A stretch of 28,648 nt of DNA from UBA7672 sp964529555 (GTDB taxonomy: Bacteria; Pseudomonadota; Alphaproteobacteria; Caulobacterales; Hyphomonadaceae): contig CAZGWV010000042.1 in the NCBI GenBank assembly GCA_964529555.1, positions 1-28,648 on the forward strand. Reading direction: 5' to 3'. The translations under genes were made by a program, and so were the position numbers. The notes under the pieces are model-generated. The model was given only the letters and a program-made list of their open reading frames with translations, was not told the origin of the DNA and made no database searches. Shown here in pieces: positions 22,078-28,648 of the stretch (the stretch's first letter is position 1; each line of letters opens with the position of its first letter).

Positions 22078-22626
22078 TCAGGCCCTCGCCATGGCAATAC
22101 GCAACGCGATGTCATGCGACTTGCGTTGCTGGGGGGAGCGGTTCGCCCGCTTGCGATAGAACTTCTCGCGCTCGAAGGCGGAGCAACGCGGAGAGGGCTC
22201 GGCCAGGCGCTCGCGTTCGCCATCCCAAAGGTCGCGAAGCTCGCCGCGCGTCATGTGCTCGCGTTTCAGCCACGCGCGCGTCAGGTCATTGCTGGGCGCC
22301 GTGCATTTCGCAACGAACGTGGAGAAGTCGGCGCCGGCCGCGATGAAGTCGCGCGCTACGGCCTGCACATCCTCGCGCATGGCCGCACAGTCGGCGCGAT
22401 TCCATTCAAGATCGTCGGCACTCTCGACGATGACTCCCGGATCATCGGGGCCATTCGTTCCGGGTTCGCGGAGACGATTCAGGATGCTACGCGATGCCAG
22501 CGCGCTCGGCGCGACAGGGCAAAGGCGGGGAGGATTGACGCCGGGCCAAGGCAGGCGCGCGGGGTGCGCGGAAGCGGGCCAGACGATCCAATCTTCTTGA
22601 ATTTCGTGGTGGGAATGATAAGTCAT
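22078..22626 (-). CDS. Hypothetical protein, first gene of the replication operon
   Basis: The protein has 182 residues. After a Pro/Trp-rich start (MTYHSHHEIQEDWIVWPASAHPARLPWPG) comes a helical, strongly charged region (DLEWNRADCAAMREDVQAVARDFIAAGADFSTFVAKC) and a basic C-terminus (EREKFYRKRANRSPQQRKSHDIALRIAMARA) likely to touch nucleic acid. The ATG at 22626 was chosen because GGAGG lies 9 nt upstream. It follows the terminator of the capsid operon, so a promoter must lie in or just before 22627-22700. It could be an early regulator or replication protein; no family is recognised. Confidence 0.6.
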   Translation of the reverse strand: MTYHSHHEIQEDWIVWPASAHPARLPWPGVNPPRLCPVAPSALASRSILNRLREPGTNGPDDPGVIVESADDLEWNRADCAAMREDVQAVARDFIAAGADFSTFVAKCTAPSNDLTRAWLKREHMTRGELRDLWDGERERLAEPSPRCSAFEREKFYRKRANRSPQQRKSHDIALRIAMARA

Positions 22627-22656
22627 GTGAGCCGCCTCCAACGCGGCAAAAGTTTG

Positions 22657-22688
22657 AAGGACGCCCGGAGAGCACGCCGGGCGTCCTT
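22657..22688 (-). terminator. Rho-independent-type terminator after the element B capsid operon
   Basis: AAGGACGCCCGG (22657-22668) and CCGGGCGTCCTT (22677-22688) form a perfect 12-bp stem with an 8-nt loop, followed on - by CAAACTTTTG. It lies 13 bp after the decoration protein stop, so it separates the capsid operon from the replication genes, as the hairpin at 7136 does in element A. Confidence 0.75.
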
Positions 22689-22701
22689 CTCATTTCAGGG
22701 A

Positions 22702-23028
22702 TTAGAAGGCACCAGACAGACGCACGGCCACAGTCGTCGCGCCATTGCCCGCAGCCTCGACTGCCACACCGATTTTCGTGGTGAGGGACGTATCCATTTC
22801 GCCGACGACATCGCCATCCGTGTAGAGTTCTTCGCCGACCGTAATCACGTCGGTCGGGACTTTCGGCAGGCGGAACACGCCAACCGTGTGAACGTCCATC
22901 GGCTCGCCGTTCTCGGCGTCGGAAGCGACAACGCCGACGATGGCGCCAATCTCGACGATCTCGCCGCCGTTGACTTGGGTTTGGGCCGTCAGCGTCAGCG
23001 TGTTGCCCGGTTGAATGTAGTTTTTCAT
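22702..23028 (-). CDS. DUF2190-like capsid decoration protein of element B
   Basis: The protein has 108 residues: MKNYIQPGNTLTLTAQTQVNGGEIVEIGAIVGVVASDAENGEPMDVHTVGVFRLPKVPTDVITVGEELYTDG, ending TTVAVRLSGAF. It aligns along its length with the element A copy (same MKNxxQxGNxLTL start, SDAENG, VGVF) and lacks that copy's Gly/Asp insert. It probably stabilises the capsid shell from outside. GGAC-rich DNA precedes the ATG at 23028. It is the last gene before the terminator. Confidence 0.8.
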   Translation of the reverse strand: MKNYIQPGNTLTLTAQTQVNGGEIVEIGAIVGVVASDAENGEPMDVHTVGVFRLPKVPTDVITVGEELYTDGDVVGEMDTSLTTKIGVAVEAAGNGATTVAVRLSGAF

Positions 23029-23053
23029 GGTGGAGTCCTTTCAGGGACGGGGC

Positions 23054-23275
23054 TTAGAGCCCCTTGGAGGTTGCAAAGAGGATCGTGCTCGGCGCCGCGC
23101 GGTTGAACTCGGCAATCCGGCGTTCGGCGTTGGCGAGCGCACTCGCCATTTCCGCATCGGATTTGTATTCCAGCGTTTCGCCATTCTGATCCTTCACGGA
23201 ACGCACCCCGTTGAGACGCGCCCTAATGAGCGCGTCCCTAAGCGTGGTGAGGTCGGAGAGAGTCAGAGCGGCCAT
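23054..23275 (-). CDS. gpW-like head-tail joining protein of element B
   Basis: The protein has 73 residues: MAALTLSDLTTLRDALIRARLNGVRSVKDQNGETLEYKSDAEMASALANAERRIAEFNRAAPSTILFATSKGL. It aligns with the element A protein throughout, including the end (PxTIxFxTSK), and has the gpW helix-hairpin-helix pattern. It would plug the filled head and offer a docking surface for a tail that this element does not encode. It starts 1 nt after the capsid stop. Confidence 0.85.
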   Translation of the reverse strand: MAALTLSDLTTLRDALIRARLNGVRSVKDQNGETLEYKSDAEMASALANAERRIAEFNRAAPSTILFATSKGL

Positions 23276-23276
23276 G

Positions 23277-25025
23277 TTACGCCGCCGGGACTTTGTAAGC
23301 GCCGCGCCAGTCAACGGCGCCAGCGCCGAAGTCGAGCACAACCCGGAACTCCATGCCGAGCACGTTGAACCCTTCACGCGAGGCTACTTGGGGGCCTTGG
23401 GCGCCGGAGAGGTAGGCGTGCTCGAAGCACGGCAGTTCAGCCGGGTTCGCGAACACATACCAAGCGTTTTCCGAGGTCAGGCGCGGCTCGACCAGAAGGC
23501 CCAGCTTGCCCGAGAACGGGTTCACATCGTCCGTGGTCGCGGCGGCCAGGTCGGCGAGGAATTTCTCGGCTTCCGTTTCCCGCTCGGGGTGAACCAGCAG
23601 GTACTTCGGAGTCGCCGCAATGGGGGTCACATTGTCGAGACCCTTCATCATGCGGAGAGCCTTGCGGGCATCCGAGACGGCTTCCGTTCCCGAGATGGCG
23701 AGAGCGGAACCGGCGAGGTTGCCGTGCGCCACGCTGAACAGCGCATTGCCGTCTTGCATGGTGGGGTTGGACTCGATGAGGGTCCGAAGAATCTTCGCCT
23801 CATACTCGGCGGCCTGACGGCCAGCGACACGCGCCCAGTCGGCAAACGCGCCGAGGTCGTCATTCACCAGAGCTTTTCTGGAAATGCTGAACATGGCGGC
23901 GGCGGTTTCCAGAGCATACGACTCCTTGGCCTCGCCACGGGTCACGCTCTTGATTTCACCCGACTCCGAGAGCGGCTGAAGGGCGCCAATCTCGCCGATC
24001 TGAAGACGGTTGATCGGACGGAAGTCCGGCGCCGTCGTCTGACGCGAGACCTTTTTCAGCGGCGATTGAGCCGTCTCATACGCGGCGCCGAGAGCACGGT
24101 TGCCCGTCGCCGTCAGCAGGTTCGGAAAATCCGTGGTCGTGTGCATGGCGCGTTCGAGGATCGCTTCACGCGACAGGCCGACCACAGATTGACCGCGAGC
24201 GATCAGGATCGCGCGGGCGTCATCCGCCAGCGTGTTGCCCATATACTGGCGGGCCTGATCCGCAGGCGTGGCGCCCGTGATGCGGGCGTGCAGCGCTTCG
24301 CCGAGGTTGCGGACAAGAGCGTCCGCGCCTTCGGTCGGCGGGTTGGCCGTCCGAATGATGGTGGAGCGCGCGGCCATCGCCTCGAAGGCGGCAGCGCGAG
24401 CAGCTTCCACCGTCGCTTCGGCGTCGATCTGCGAGTCAGACCAAGCCGAGTCGAGGCCCGCCGTGGTGGCGAGCGCACGAATGGCGGTGTTGATCTGAGC
24501 GCGCGTTTGGGGCGCCGGGGCTTCCGGCGTATTCAATTCGGGCATGGTGATGCTCCTAGTGTTGGCGCCGGGGTCGGCAGGGATAGGCACGAAAGAAATC
24601 TCGTGCGGGGACCAGCGCACGGCGGTTTTGATCCGCTGGCCCCTCGCGTCAGTGGAATCGGCCCATTGCTGAACCGCGTAACCGATGCTGACGTGACGGA
24701 TGATTCCGGCGGCCACGTCCGCGATGATCGCGGTCGAGCGCTCGGAGAATTTGATTTTGGCGATGCCCACGCCGTCGCGAATTTCGGCGGGCACGACGAC
24801 GCCGATAACGTCGGAGAGAGACGCCTTGCGATGGGAGTCGAGCACATGGGCGCCGATGAGGCGCGAGAGGTCCACGGCTTGAGAGGTCATGGCCAGGCGC
24901 TCGACGTAACCGCCACGGTTCACATCGGCGCCGGTCGAGAACGTGACTTCAACCGTGCGGGCTTCGGCGTCGAAGGTGGAGGGGGTGAGAGACGCCGCGC
25001 GGCGCTCCATCAGGTCAACCGACAT
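23277..25025 (-). CDS. Prohead protease / major capsid protein fusion of element B
   Basis: The protein has 582 residues. The protease part (1 to about 160) shows VLDSHRKASLSDVIG with the candidate catalytic His and IRHVSIGYAV with the candidate Ser. The capsid part from about 295 shows QTTAPDFRPINRLQIGEIG, LFSVAHGNLAGSA and GPQVASREGFNVLGMEFRVVLDFGAGAVDWRG, aligning with the Mu gpT-like part of element A. The ATG at 25025 has AAGGAG upstream and overlaps the portal stop by 11 bp, the same overlap as in element A. An internal start at 24545 could give the capsid part alone (422 residues). Confidence 0.9.
   Translation of the reverse strand: MSVDLMERRAASLTPSTFDAEARTVEVTFSTGADVNRGGYVERLAMTSQAVDLSRLIGAHVLDSHRKASLSDVIGVVVPAEIRDGVGIAKIKFSERSTAIIADVAAGIIRHVSIGYAVQQWADSTDARGQRIKTAVRWSPHEISFVPIPADPGANTRSITMPELNTPEAPAPQTRAQINTAIRALATTAGLDSAWSDSQIDAEATVEAARAAAFEAMAARSTIIRTANPPTEGADALVRNLGEALHARITGATPADQARQYMGNTLADDARAILIARGQSVVGLSREAILERAMHTTTDFPNLLTATGNRALGAAYETAQSPLKKVSRQTTAPDFRPINRLQIGEIGALQPLSESGEIKSVTRGEAKESYALETAAAMFSISRKALVNDDLGAFADWARVAGRQAAEYEAKILRTLIESNPTMQDGNALFSVAHGNLAGSALAISGTEAVSDARKALRMMKGLDNVTPIAATPKYLLVHPERETEAEKFLADLAAATTDDVNPFSGKLGLLVEPRLTSENAWYVFANPAELPCFEHAYLSGAQGPQVASREGFNVLGMEFRVVLDFGAGAVDWRGAYKVPAA
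24543..24557 (-). promoter_or_regulatory. Internal ribosome binding site and in-frame ATG at the protease/capsid junction (element B)
   Basis: On -, AGGAG (24557-24553) lies 7 nt before an in-frame ATG (24545). Motif, spacing and position match 4827-4841 in element A (peptides RSITMPEL and RSIPMPKK). Confidence 0.55.
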
Positions 25026-26433
25026 CGGCGGACTCCTTCTCTTGAGGGGAGGGCGGGGCGCCAAACGTCAGGCCGAGCGCGGCTTCCCGCGCGCGATCCG
25101 CCGCAATCTCGGCGTCGAGGTCTTCAATGGCGTAGCCGAGCCCGGCGACTGCCTGACGGCGGGACTGCAGTCCGGCGGCAATCGACTCTTTCGTCGCCTG
25201 CACATCTTTCAGCGGGTCCGCCCAAGGCATGGCAGGCGGATAGAACTCGGCGCTCATGTAGTCGGAGACGTTCGACTCGAAGTCGGGCGCCGCCAGCCGA
25301 CCAGAAAGGACTGCGGACGTAGCGAAACGCTCCCAAAGCGGGCGACAGACTTGCGGAATGATCGTATTGAACTGCCAAGCCTCGACGCGAGTCTTGAAAG
25401 CGATCAGAGCAGCGCGCAACGAACTGTAGTTACTGCGGCTAACGTCGTTCGTGAGCAGAAACTCAGGCACGCCGAGACCGGCGGAGAGCGCACGGAGTTG
25501 CGCGGCCAGAAACTCGACGGACTGCTGTGCCTGTGCAGGGCTGTTGAATTTCACATCCATCCCGGCGGGGAGCCGCTTTAAAGTGCCCGGCTCCAGCCCG
25601 CTTTCCAGCGTCGAGCCGCTTTGCGTGCCGTCAAAGGGCAACTCGTTGGCGCCGTTGGAGTCGGTGAGGAATCCAGCGTGCAGCGCAGAGACTTTGAAGC
25701 CGACCAACAGCGCGTCTTCGAGCGCATCCACATCGGCCAGGCGGAGAAGGATCGGCGCCAGCCAAGAGACGCCGCGAACTTGCCCGATCCCGATAGAGGT
25801 CGAGAGATGCAGCACGTCAGCAGCCGGAACGCGAACGCTCGGCGCATAGGTAAGAACATCGGTCGGCTTGGTCGGAAGAATCCAATAGGCGACACGCTCG
25901 CCAGCCGCGTCAAACTCCACACCCGCCACGATGTAAGCGCCGCCGCCAAGCTCGACAGTCTTTGCTTCGTCGATGAGTTCGGCGGGCAGCAGGCGCACGC
26001 GAAGACCGCGCCGCGTCTCGATAAGATGGAGGAAGGCTTCGCCGTCTTGGATCATGGCGCGAGCCATCGCCGCCAGAATGCCGCCGAGGTCCGTCCGGCC
26101 ATCAGCGTCCGCAACAGCCGCCCATTGCGCCCACAGCTTGGCGAAGGCCGCGCGCGTCTCGGGAGTCGGGTGTTGGGAGGCGGGAGTGATCCCGGCGCCG
26201 ACCAGCGCCGCCACAAGCGCGGCTACCCCGTTAGAGGCGTAAGCGTTGTTCGCGACAAAGTATCGAGCGCGGCCACGCATCGGAGCGGCAGCGGCCAGAG
26301 CCTCAGTCGAGGTCGAGCCGAAGAACGGACGCGAATCCCAACGCCGACCGCCTGCCGCGCCATCGAACCGGCGGGTGGACTGAGGAGCGAGGAAGGCGCG
26401 AACGCGCTCCATGATGCGAGGGCGACGGGTCAT
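25015..26433 (-). CDS. Phage portal protein (lambda gpB family) of element B
   Basis: The protein has 472 residues. It shares with the element A portal MRGRARYFVANNAYASNGVAALVAALVGAGI, DADGRTDLGGILAAMARAMIQDGEAF, RGVSWLAPILLRLADVDALEDALLVGFKVSALHAGF and DVSRSNYSSLRAALIAFK. It forms the DNA channel of the prohead. It begins 1 nt after the preceding gene and overlaps the protease/capsid gene by 11 bp. The sequence is complete, with no disrupted motif. Confidence 0.92.
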   Translation of the reverse strand: MTRRPRIMERVRAFLAPQSTRRFDGAAGGRRWDSRPFFGSTSTEALAAAAPMRGRARYFVANNAYASNGVAALVAALVGAGITPASQHPTPETRAAFAKLWAQWAAVADADGRTDLGGILAAMARAMIQDGEAFLHLIETRRGLRVRLLPAELIDEAKTVELGGGAYIVAGVEFDAAGERVAYWILPTKPTDVLTYAPSVRVPAADVLHLSTSIGIGQVRGVSWLAPILLRLADVDALEDALLVGFKVSALHAGFLTDSNGANELPFDGTQSGSTLESGLEPGTLKRLPAGMDVKFNSPAQAQQSVEFLAAQLRALSAGLGVPEFLLTNDVSRSNYSSLRAALIAFKTRVEAWQFNTIIPQVCRPLWERFATSAVLSGRLAAPDFESNVSDYMSAEFYPPAMPWADPLKDVQATKESIAAGLQSRRQAVAGLGYAIEDLDAEIAADRAREAALGLTFGAPPSPQEKESADVG

Positions 26434-26434
26434 G

Positions 26435-26998
26435 TTATTGTTTCTCCGCGTCGAGCAGCGGTTGCAGGATGACTTTCAGAGGGACGCGAATAGTCCCGAG
26501 CAGGGTTTCGCCTTTGCGGGCGAAGGCAGCGGCCTGGAGGCGTTGCGACTGTTCTTCGTCCGGCATGACGCGAGCCGTGAAGGCTCGTCCCGTTCGTCCG
26601 CCAAGATGCTGAAAGCGCAGAATCCAATCCTCGCCACGGGCCAAGCCTTCGAGCGCTGCCGTCAGCGAGGAGCGTTCGTTGCCGACGCGGGTCTTTCCAG
26701 CTTTTCTAGGGATTGCGTGGTCATCGGTTCGATTGAATGCGCGCCGCGCCTCGGCTTTGGCTTCGGCGGCCAAGTCCATGGGGGAAAGAATTTCGAGTAT
26801 CATCGCCGCTGCGGCTTCGTGCAGGTCGAGTTCGGCGCTCTTACCTCGGCCTTTTCCGCCGGTCCCTTCGATGGGGGTGATTAAGCCATCATCGCGGAAC
26901 CGCCGGAGGCGTCGGCTCACTTCAGCCGCAAACGCATCGTCGAGCCCATCGCGCTCGACAATCAGCGTCACGAGGAACGGCAGCGAAAAACGGTCCAT
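26435..26998 (-). CDS. MerR-like putative DNA-binding protein, first gene of the element B capsid operon
   Basis: The protein has 187 residues. Residues 20-75 (AAEVSRRLRRFRDDGLITPIEGTGGKGRGKSAELDLHEAAAAMIL) look like a winged helix of MerR type, where a GLI-P turn precedes the wing and a dimer helix follows. The C-terminal region (RVGNERSSLTAALEGLARGEDWILRFQHLGGRTGR) is not recognised. It is placed like the 2418-2966 gene of element A, although the proteins share little sequence. GGAG lies 10 nt before the ATG, and a strong 9-bp inverted repeat (27028-27050) sits 30 bp upstream. A regulator of the head operon is the simplest reading. Confidence 0.68.
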   Translation of the reverse strand: MDRFSLPFLVTLIVERDGLDDAFAAEVSRRLRRFRDDGLITPIEGTGGKGRGKSAELDLHEAAAAMILEILSPMDLAAEAKAEARRAFNRTDDHAIPRKAGKTRVGNERSSLTAALEGLARGEDWILRFQHLGGRTGRAFTARVMPDEEQSQRLQAAAFARKGETLLGTIRVPLKVILQPLLDAEKQ

Positions 26999-27027
26999 AG
27001 ACCCGACTCCAGAAACTTCTGAAGTCG

Positions 27028-27050
27028 ATATTGCCCCGACCGGGCAATAT
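27028..27050. promoter_or_regulatory. Operator-like inverted repeat before the element B capsid operon
   Basis: ATATTGCCC (27028-27036) and GGGCAATAT (27042-27050) form a perfect 9-bp inverted repeat with a 5-nt centre. AT-rich DNA (CGATATAGACATATTG on -) overlaps it and could include a -10 box. The place fits an operator for the head operon's own first gene product or a helper-derived activator. Nothing else is recognised in 27051-27177. Confidence 0.5.
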
Positions 27051-27177
27051 GTCTATATCGAACATACAAGGTTCTTCCGTCGCGGGTTCGAACCTTGTCG
27101 GCCCGTGTCTTCTGGGAGTTGACGGCGGGTTGTTTGGAGTCGGGATGTTCGGCCCGATGCACACCTGATGGGGATGC

Positions 27178-27215
27178 TCAGCCGCTGGGGGGAATGAAGG
27201 CCCCTCAGCGGCTGA
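27178..27215 (-). terminator. Strong hairpin between integrase and the capsid-operon leader
   Basis: TCAGCCGCTG (27178-27187) pairs perfectly with CAGCGGCTGA (27206-27215), and inner G and C runs extend the stem. It lies 5 bp after the integrase stop. The T-run (CCTTTT) is on the + side, so it may work in both directions. Confidence 0.6.
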
Positions 27216-27220
27216 TCCTT

Positions 27221-28432
27221 TTAGAGGATGGCGTAATGCGCCTTCCAGTGATCGAGCGTGTCGGCCCACTTCTGGAGCAACACGCGGCGGTCATTGACCA
27301 GTTCAAGCCGGGCATACGCCGCGCGGGTTTTGTTGCGCGGCGCATGGTGCAGGCACAATTCGATAACGTCTTCATTCTCGCGGTTCTCGTTCGCCCAATG
27401 GGAGAAAGTCGAGCGCTGGCCGTGCGTGGTCGCGCGGGTTCGGTATCCCATCCGGTAATAGGCGTAGATCAGCGTATTCTGCGAAATCACGCCGCTCTTG
27501 GCGCCGGGAAACAGGTAGTCGCTCCCGCCAGTCAGTTTCCGAAGGTCTTTCAGTAGTGAAACCGCTTGATGGCTAAGCGGAACAACGTGATCGGCGCGCG
27601 CCTTCATCCGCTCTTTCGGAATGCGCCACAAGGCCGCGCGGGGATTCTCAAGATGATTGAACTCGTCCCATGTCGCTCCGCGTACTTCGTTCGTGCGCGC
27701 CACGGTCAGCAGCGCCAGCCTTAGAGCTAGCGGCGTGGTCGGCTCGCCATCGTATTCGTCCAGCTTGTTCAGCAACACGCCCATCTGTGCAGGTGGCAGC
27801 GCCTTATGGTGGACGGGAGGGGCAGGGGGTTTCAGCGCGCCGCGAAGGTTAGCCGCCGGGTTGTTCTCGCAATGGCCGACCGCAATCGCGTATTTGAAGA
27901 TGGCCTCGGCGTAGATGCGAAGGCGGCGGGTGGTTTCCAGCACGCCTCGCGCCTCCACTTTGCGAAGCTCCTCCAGAAGCTCGGGAGTGCGGATGTCTTC
28001 AATGGGGCGGGTCCAGAGGCCGATTAGGTCCGCCTCGACCCGGCGCCAAACCTGAGCGGAATAAGAGGCGGTCCAACGCCCGGCGTTGAGGTCGTGCCAT
28101 TGCTTCGCGATCTTGCCGAAGGCGGTCGGAGAATCGGAAAGCAGAGCCGCCTTCCGGGCGCTCCGCTCGGCGCCGGGGTCGCGCCCTTCGGAAAGCATCT
28201 CTTTCCATTCGTCCCGCTTGTCGCGCGCCTTCTTCAGCGACACGACGGGATACGTCCCGATTGTGAGTATCTTCTCGCGTCCGCCTAGTTGGTAGCGGAA
28301 CCGCCATTTCGCCCGACCGCTGCGTGGGACCAAGATAAAGAGGCCGTCCCGATCAAAGCGTTTGAACGGACGTTTGCGCGTGTTGTCAGGATCAATATCG
28401 GCGCGGATTTTCGAGTCGGTTAGAACGGACAT
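27221..28432 (-). CDS. P4-type tyrosine recombinase (integrase) of element B
   Basis: The protein has 403 residues. The DUF4102-like arm-binding domain (FDRDGLFILVPRSGRAKWRFRYQLGGREKILTIGTYPVVSLKKAR) is followed by core-binding and catalytic domains. Arg246 (VARTNEVRGATW), His337 and Arg340 (HGQR), His362 or His363 (LHHAP) and Tyr373 (AAYARLEL) are the active-site residues. It should act at the tRNA-Ser 3' end. It differs clearly from the element A integrase, which fits the different target tRNA. The ATG at 28432 was chosen for the AAGGGGAG upstream; an 18-codon extension has no better site. Confidence 0.93.
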   Translation of the reverse strand: MSVLTDSKIRADIDPDNTRKRPFKRFDRDGLFILVPRSGRAKWRFRYQLGGREKILTIGTYPVVSLKKARDKRDEWKEMLSEGRDPGAERSARKAALLSDSPTAFGKIAKQWHDLNAGRWTASYSAQVWRRVEADLIGLWTRPIEDIRTPELLEELRKVEARGVLETTRRLRIYAEAIFKYAIAVGHCENNPAANLRGALKPPAPPVHHKALPPAQMGVLLNKLDEYDGEPTTPLALRLALLTVARTNEVRGATWDEFNHLENPRAALWRIPKERMKARADHVVPLSHQAVSLLKDLRKLTGGSDYLFPGAKSGVISQNTLIYAYYRMGYRTRATTHGQRSTFSHWANENRENEDVIELCLHHAPRNKTRAAYARLELVNDRRVLLQKWADTLDHWKAHYAIL

Positions 28433-28455
28433 CAGGACTCCCCTTTTGCGCGACT

Positions 28456-28484
28456 GGGGACCGATCCGGGGACAAGCGGTCCCC
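28456..28484 (-). promoter_or_regulatory. Inverted repeat upstream of the element B integrase
   Basis: GGGGACCG (28456-28463) and CGGTCCCC (28477-28484) form a perfect 8-bp inverted repeat, 24 bp before the integrase ATG. It could be an operator or integrase/excision-factor site. The rest, to 28583, has no gene. Confidence 0.4.
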
Positions 28485-28584
28485 ATTTCTACAGCCTACC
28501 CGGCGCCATCAGAGGAGCACCGAAAGGCTAAAAACACGCAAATTCAAGCGTTCTAGCGGCTGGGGCGAACAACCAACGAGCCGT

Positions 28585-28648
28585 TGGCGGAAAGGGTGGG
28601 ATTCGAACCCACGGTGGAGTTTCCCCCACGACGGTTTTCAAGACCGTT
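28585..28648 (-). tRNA. tRNA-Ser (UGA anticodon), 5' part beyond the window
   Basis: Read on -, the partial gene shows ACGGT-CTTGAAA-ACCGT (anticodon stem and loop, anticodon TGA), a long variable arm, the T arm GTGGG-TTCGAAT-CCCAC, and an encoded CCA at 28585-28587. A long variable arm with TGA identifies serine. Its 3' end is the attachment site of element B; the tRNA is kept whole by the insertion. Confidence 0.93.

Larger units (their letters stand above)
15867..28610 (-). mobile_element. Element B: second tail-less capsid-encoding satellite, inverted, in tRNA-Ser
   Basis: The element runs from an att copy at 15867-15895 to the tRNA-Ser 3' end (28584-28610). On - it reads integrase, regulator-like protein, portal, protease/capsid, gpW-like, decoration, three unknowns, primase/helicase, terminase pair, membrane protein. 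There are no tail or lysis genes. It has the same plan as element A but a different integrase, tRNA target, replication enzyme and cargo. It is inferred to be a capsid-forming phage-inducible island; all head and packaging frames look intact. Confidence 0.8.

Noticed and set aside
23211..25322. 703-codon + strand open frame opposite the capsid fusion gene
   Set aside because: It is the antisense of a well-recognised capsid gene; low-complexity Arg/Gly/Val composition is typical of a shadow frame.
27080..27110. GGGTTCGAACC-type sequence resembling a tRNA T arm between the element B integrase and capsid operon
   Set aside because: No acceptor, D or anticodon arm can be drawn around it.
1..28648. 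CRISPR arrays, insertion sequences or rRNA genes
   Set aside because: No regularly spaced direct repeats, transposase genes or rRNA sequence were recognised in the window.

Overview
The window is GC-rich bacterial DNA, most likely from an alphaproteobacterium. The left edge has the 3' end of an RNase E/G gene overlapping yacG, followed by tRNA-Phe. This order is common in Alphaproteobacteria, but genus cannot be read from the sequence alone.

Layout. (1) 1-825: host RNase E/G tail, yacG and tRNA-Phe(GAA). (2) About 809-13779, element A: an integrative element in the 3' end of tRNA-Phe, read mostly on +. Its order is P4-type integrase, MerR-like small protein, portal, prohead protease/major capsid fusion, gpW-like connector, DUF2190-like decoration protein, small protein, hairpin, hypothetical, RepA-like AAA ATPase, iteron palindromes, a candidate cos block, terminase small and large subunits, two small basic proteins, and a ThsA/ThsB pair that looks like type II Thoeris. 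(3) About 13780-15866: host-side segment with a HupE/UreJ-like membrane protein and a solitary PD-(D/E)XK-type nuclease. (4) About 15867-28610, element B: a second element of the same plan, inverted, in the 3' end of tRNA-Ser(UGA), which is cut by the window edge. Read on -, it has integrase, MerR-like protein, portal, protease/capsid fusion, gpW-like connector, decoration protein, terminator, three small unknowns, P4-family primase/helicase, a 31-bp inverted repeat, the same candidate cos block, terminase small and large subunits, and an unknown membrane protein in the slot that Thoeris occupies in element A.

Neither element has tail, tail-fibre, baseplate, holin or endolysin genes, although each has a nearly complete head and packaging set. 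This matches the gene content of capsid-forming phage-inducible chromosomal islands, satellites that make their own capsids and borrow a helper's tails. I infer that both are such satellites. The capsid modules are syntenic while replication modules and cargo differ, so modules have been exchanged.

Points most worth attention: a conserved non-coding block before both terminase operons (candidate cos); paired inverted iterons beside it in each element; an in-frame internal ribosome binding site at the protease/capsid junction, conserved in both; a shared N-terminal peptide (RPSxxDLLGL) on three different element B proteins; a one-base frameshift in the element A terminase that removes its C-terminus; and an uncharacterised membrane-protein cargo gene.
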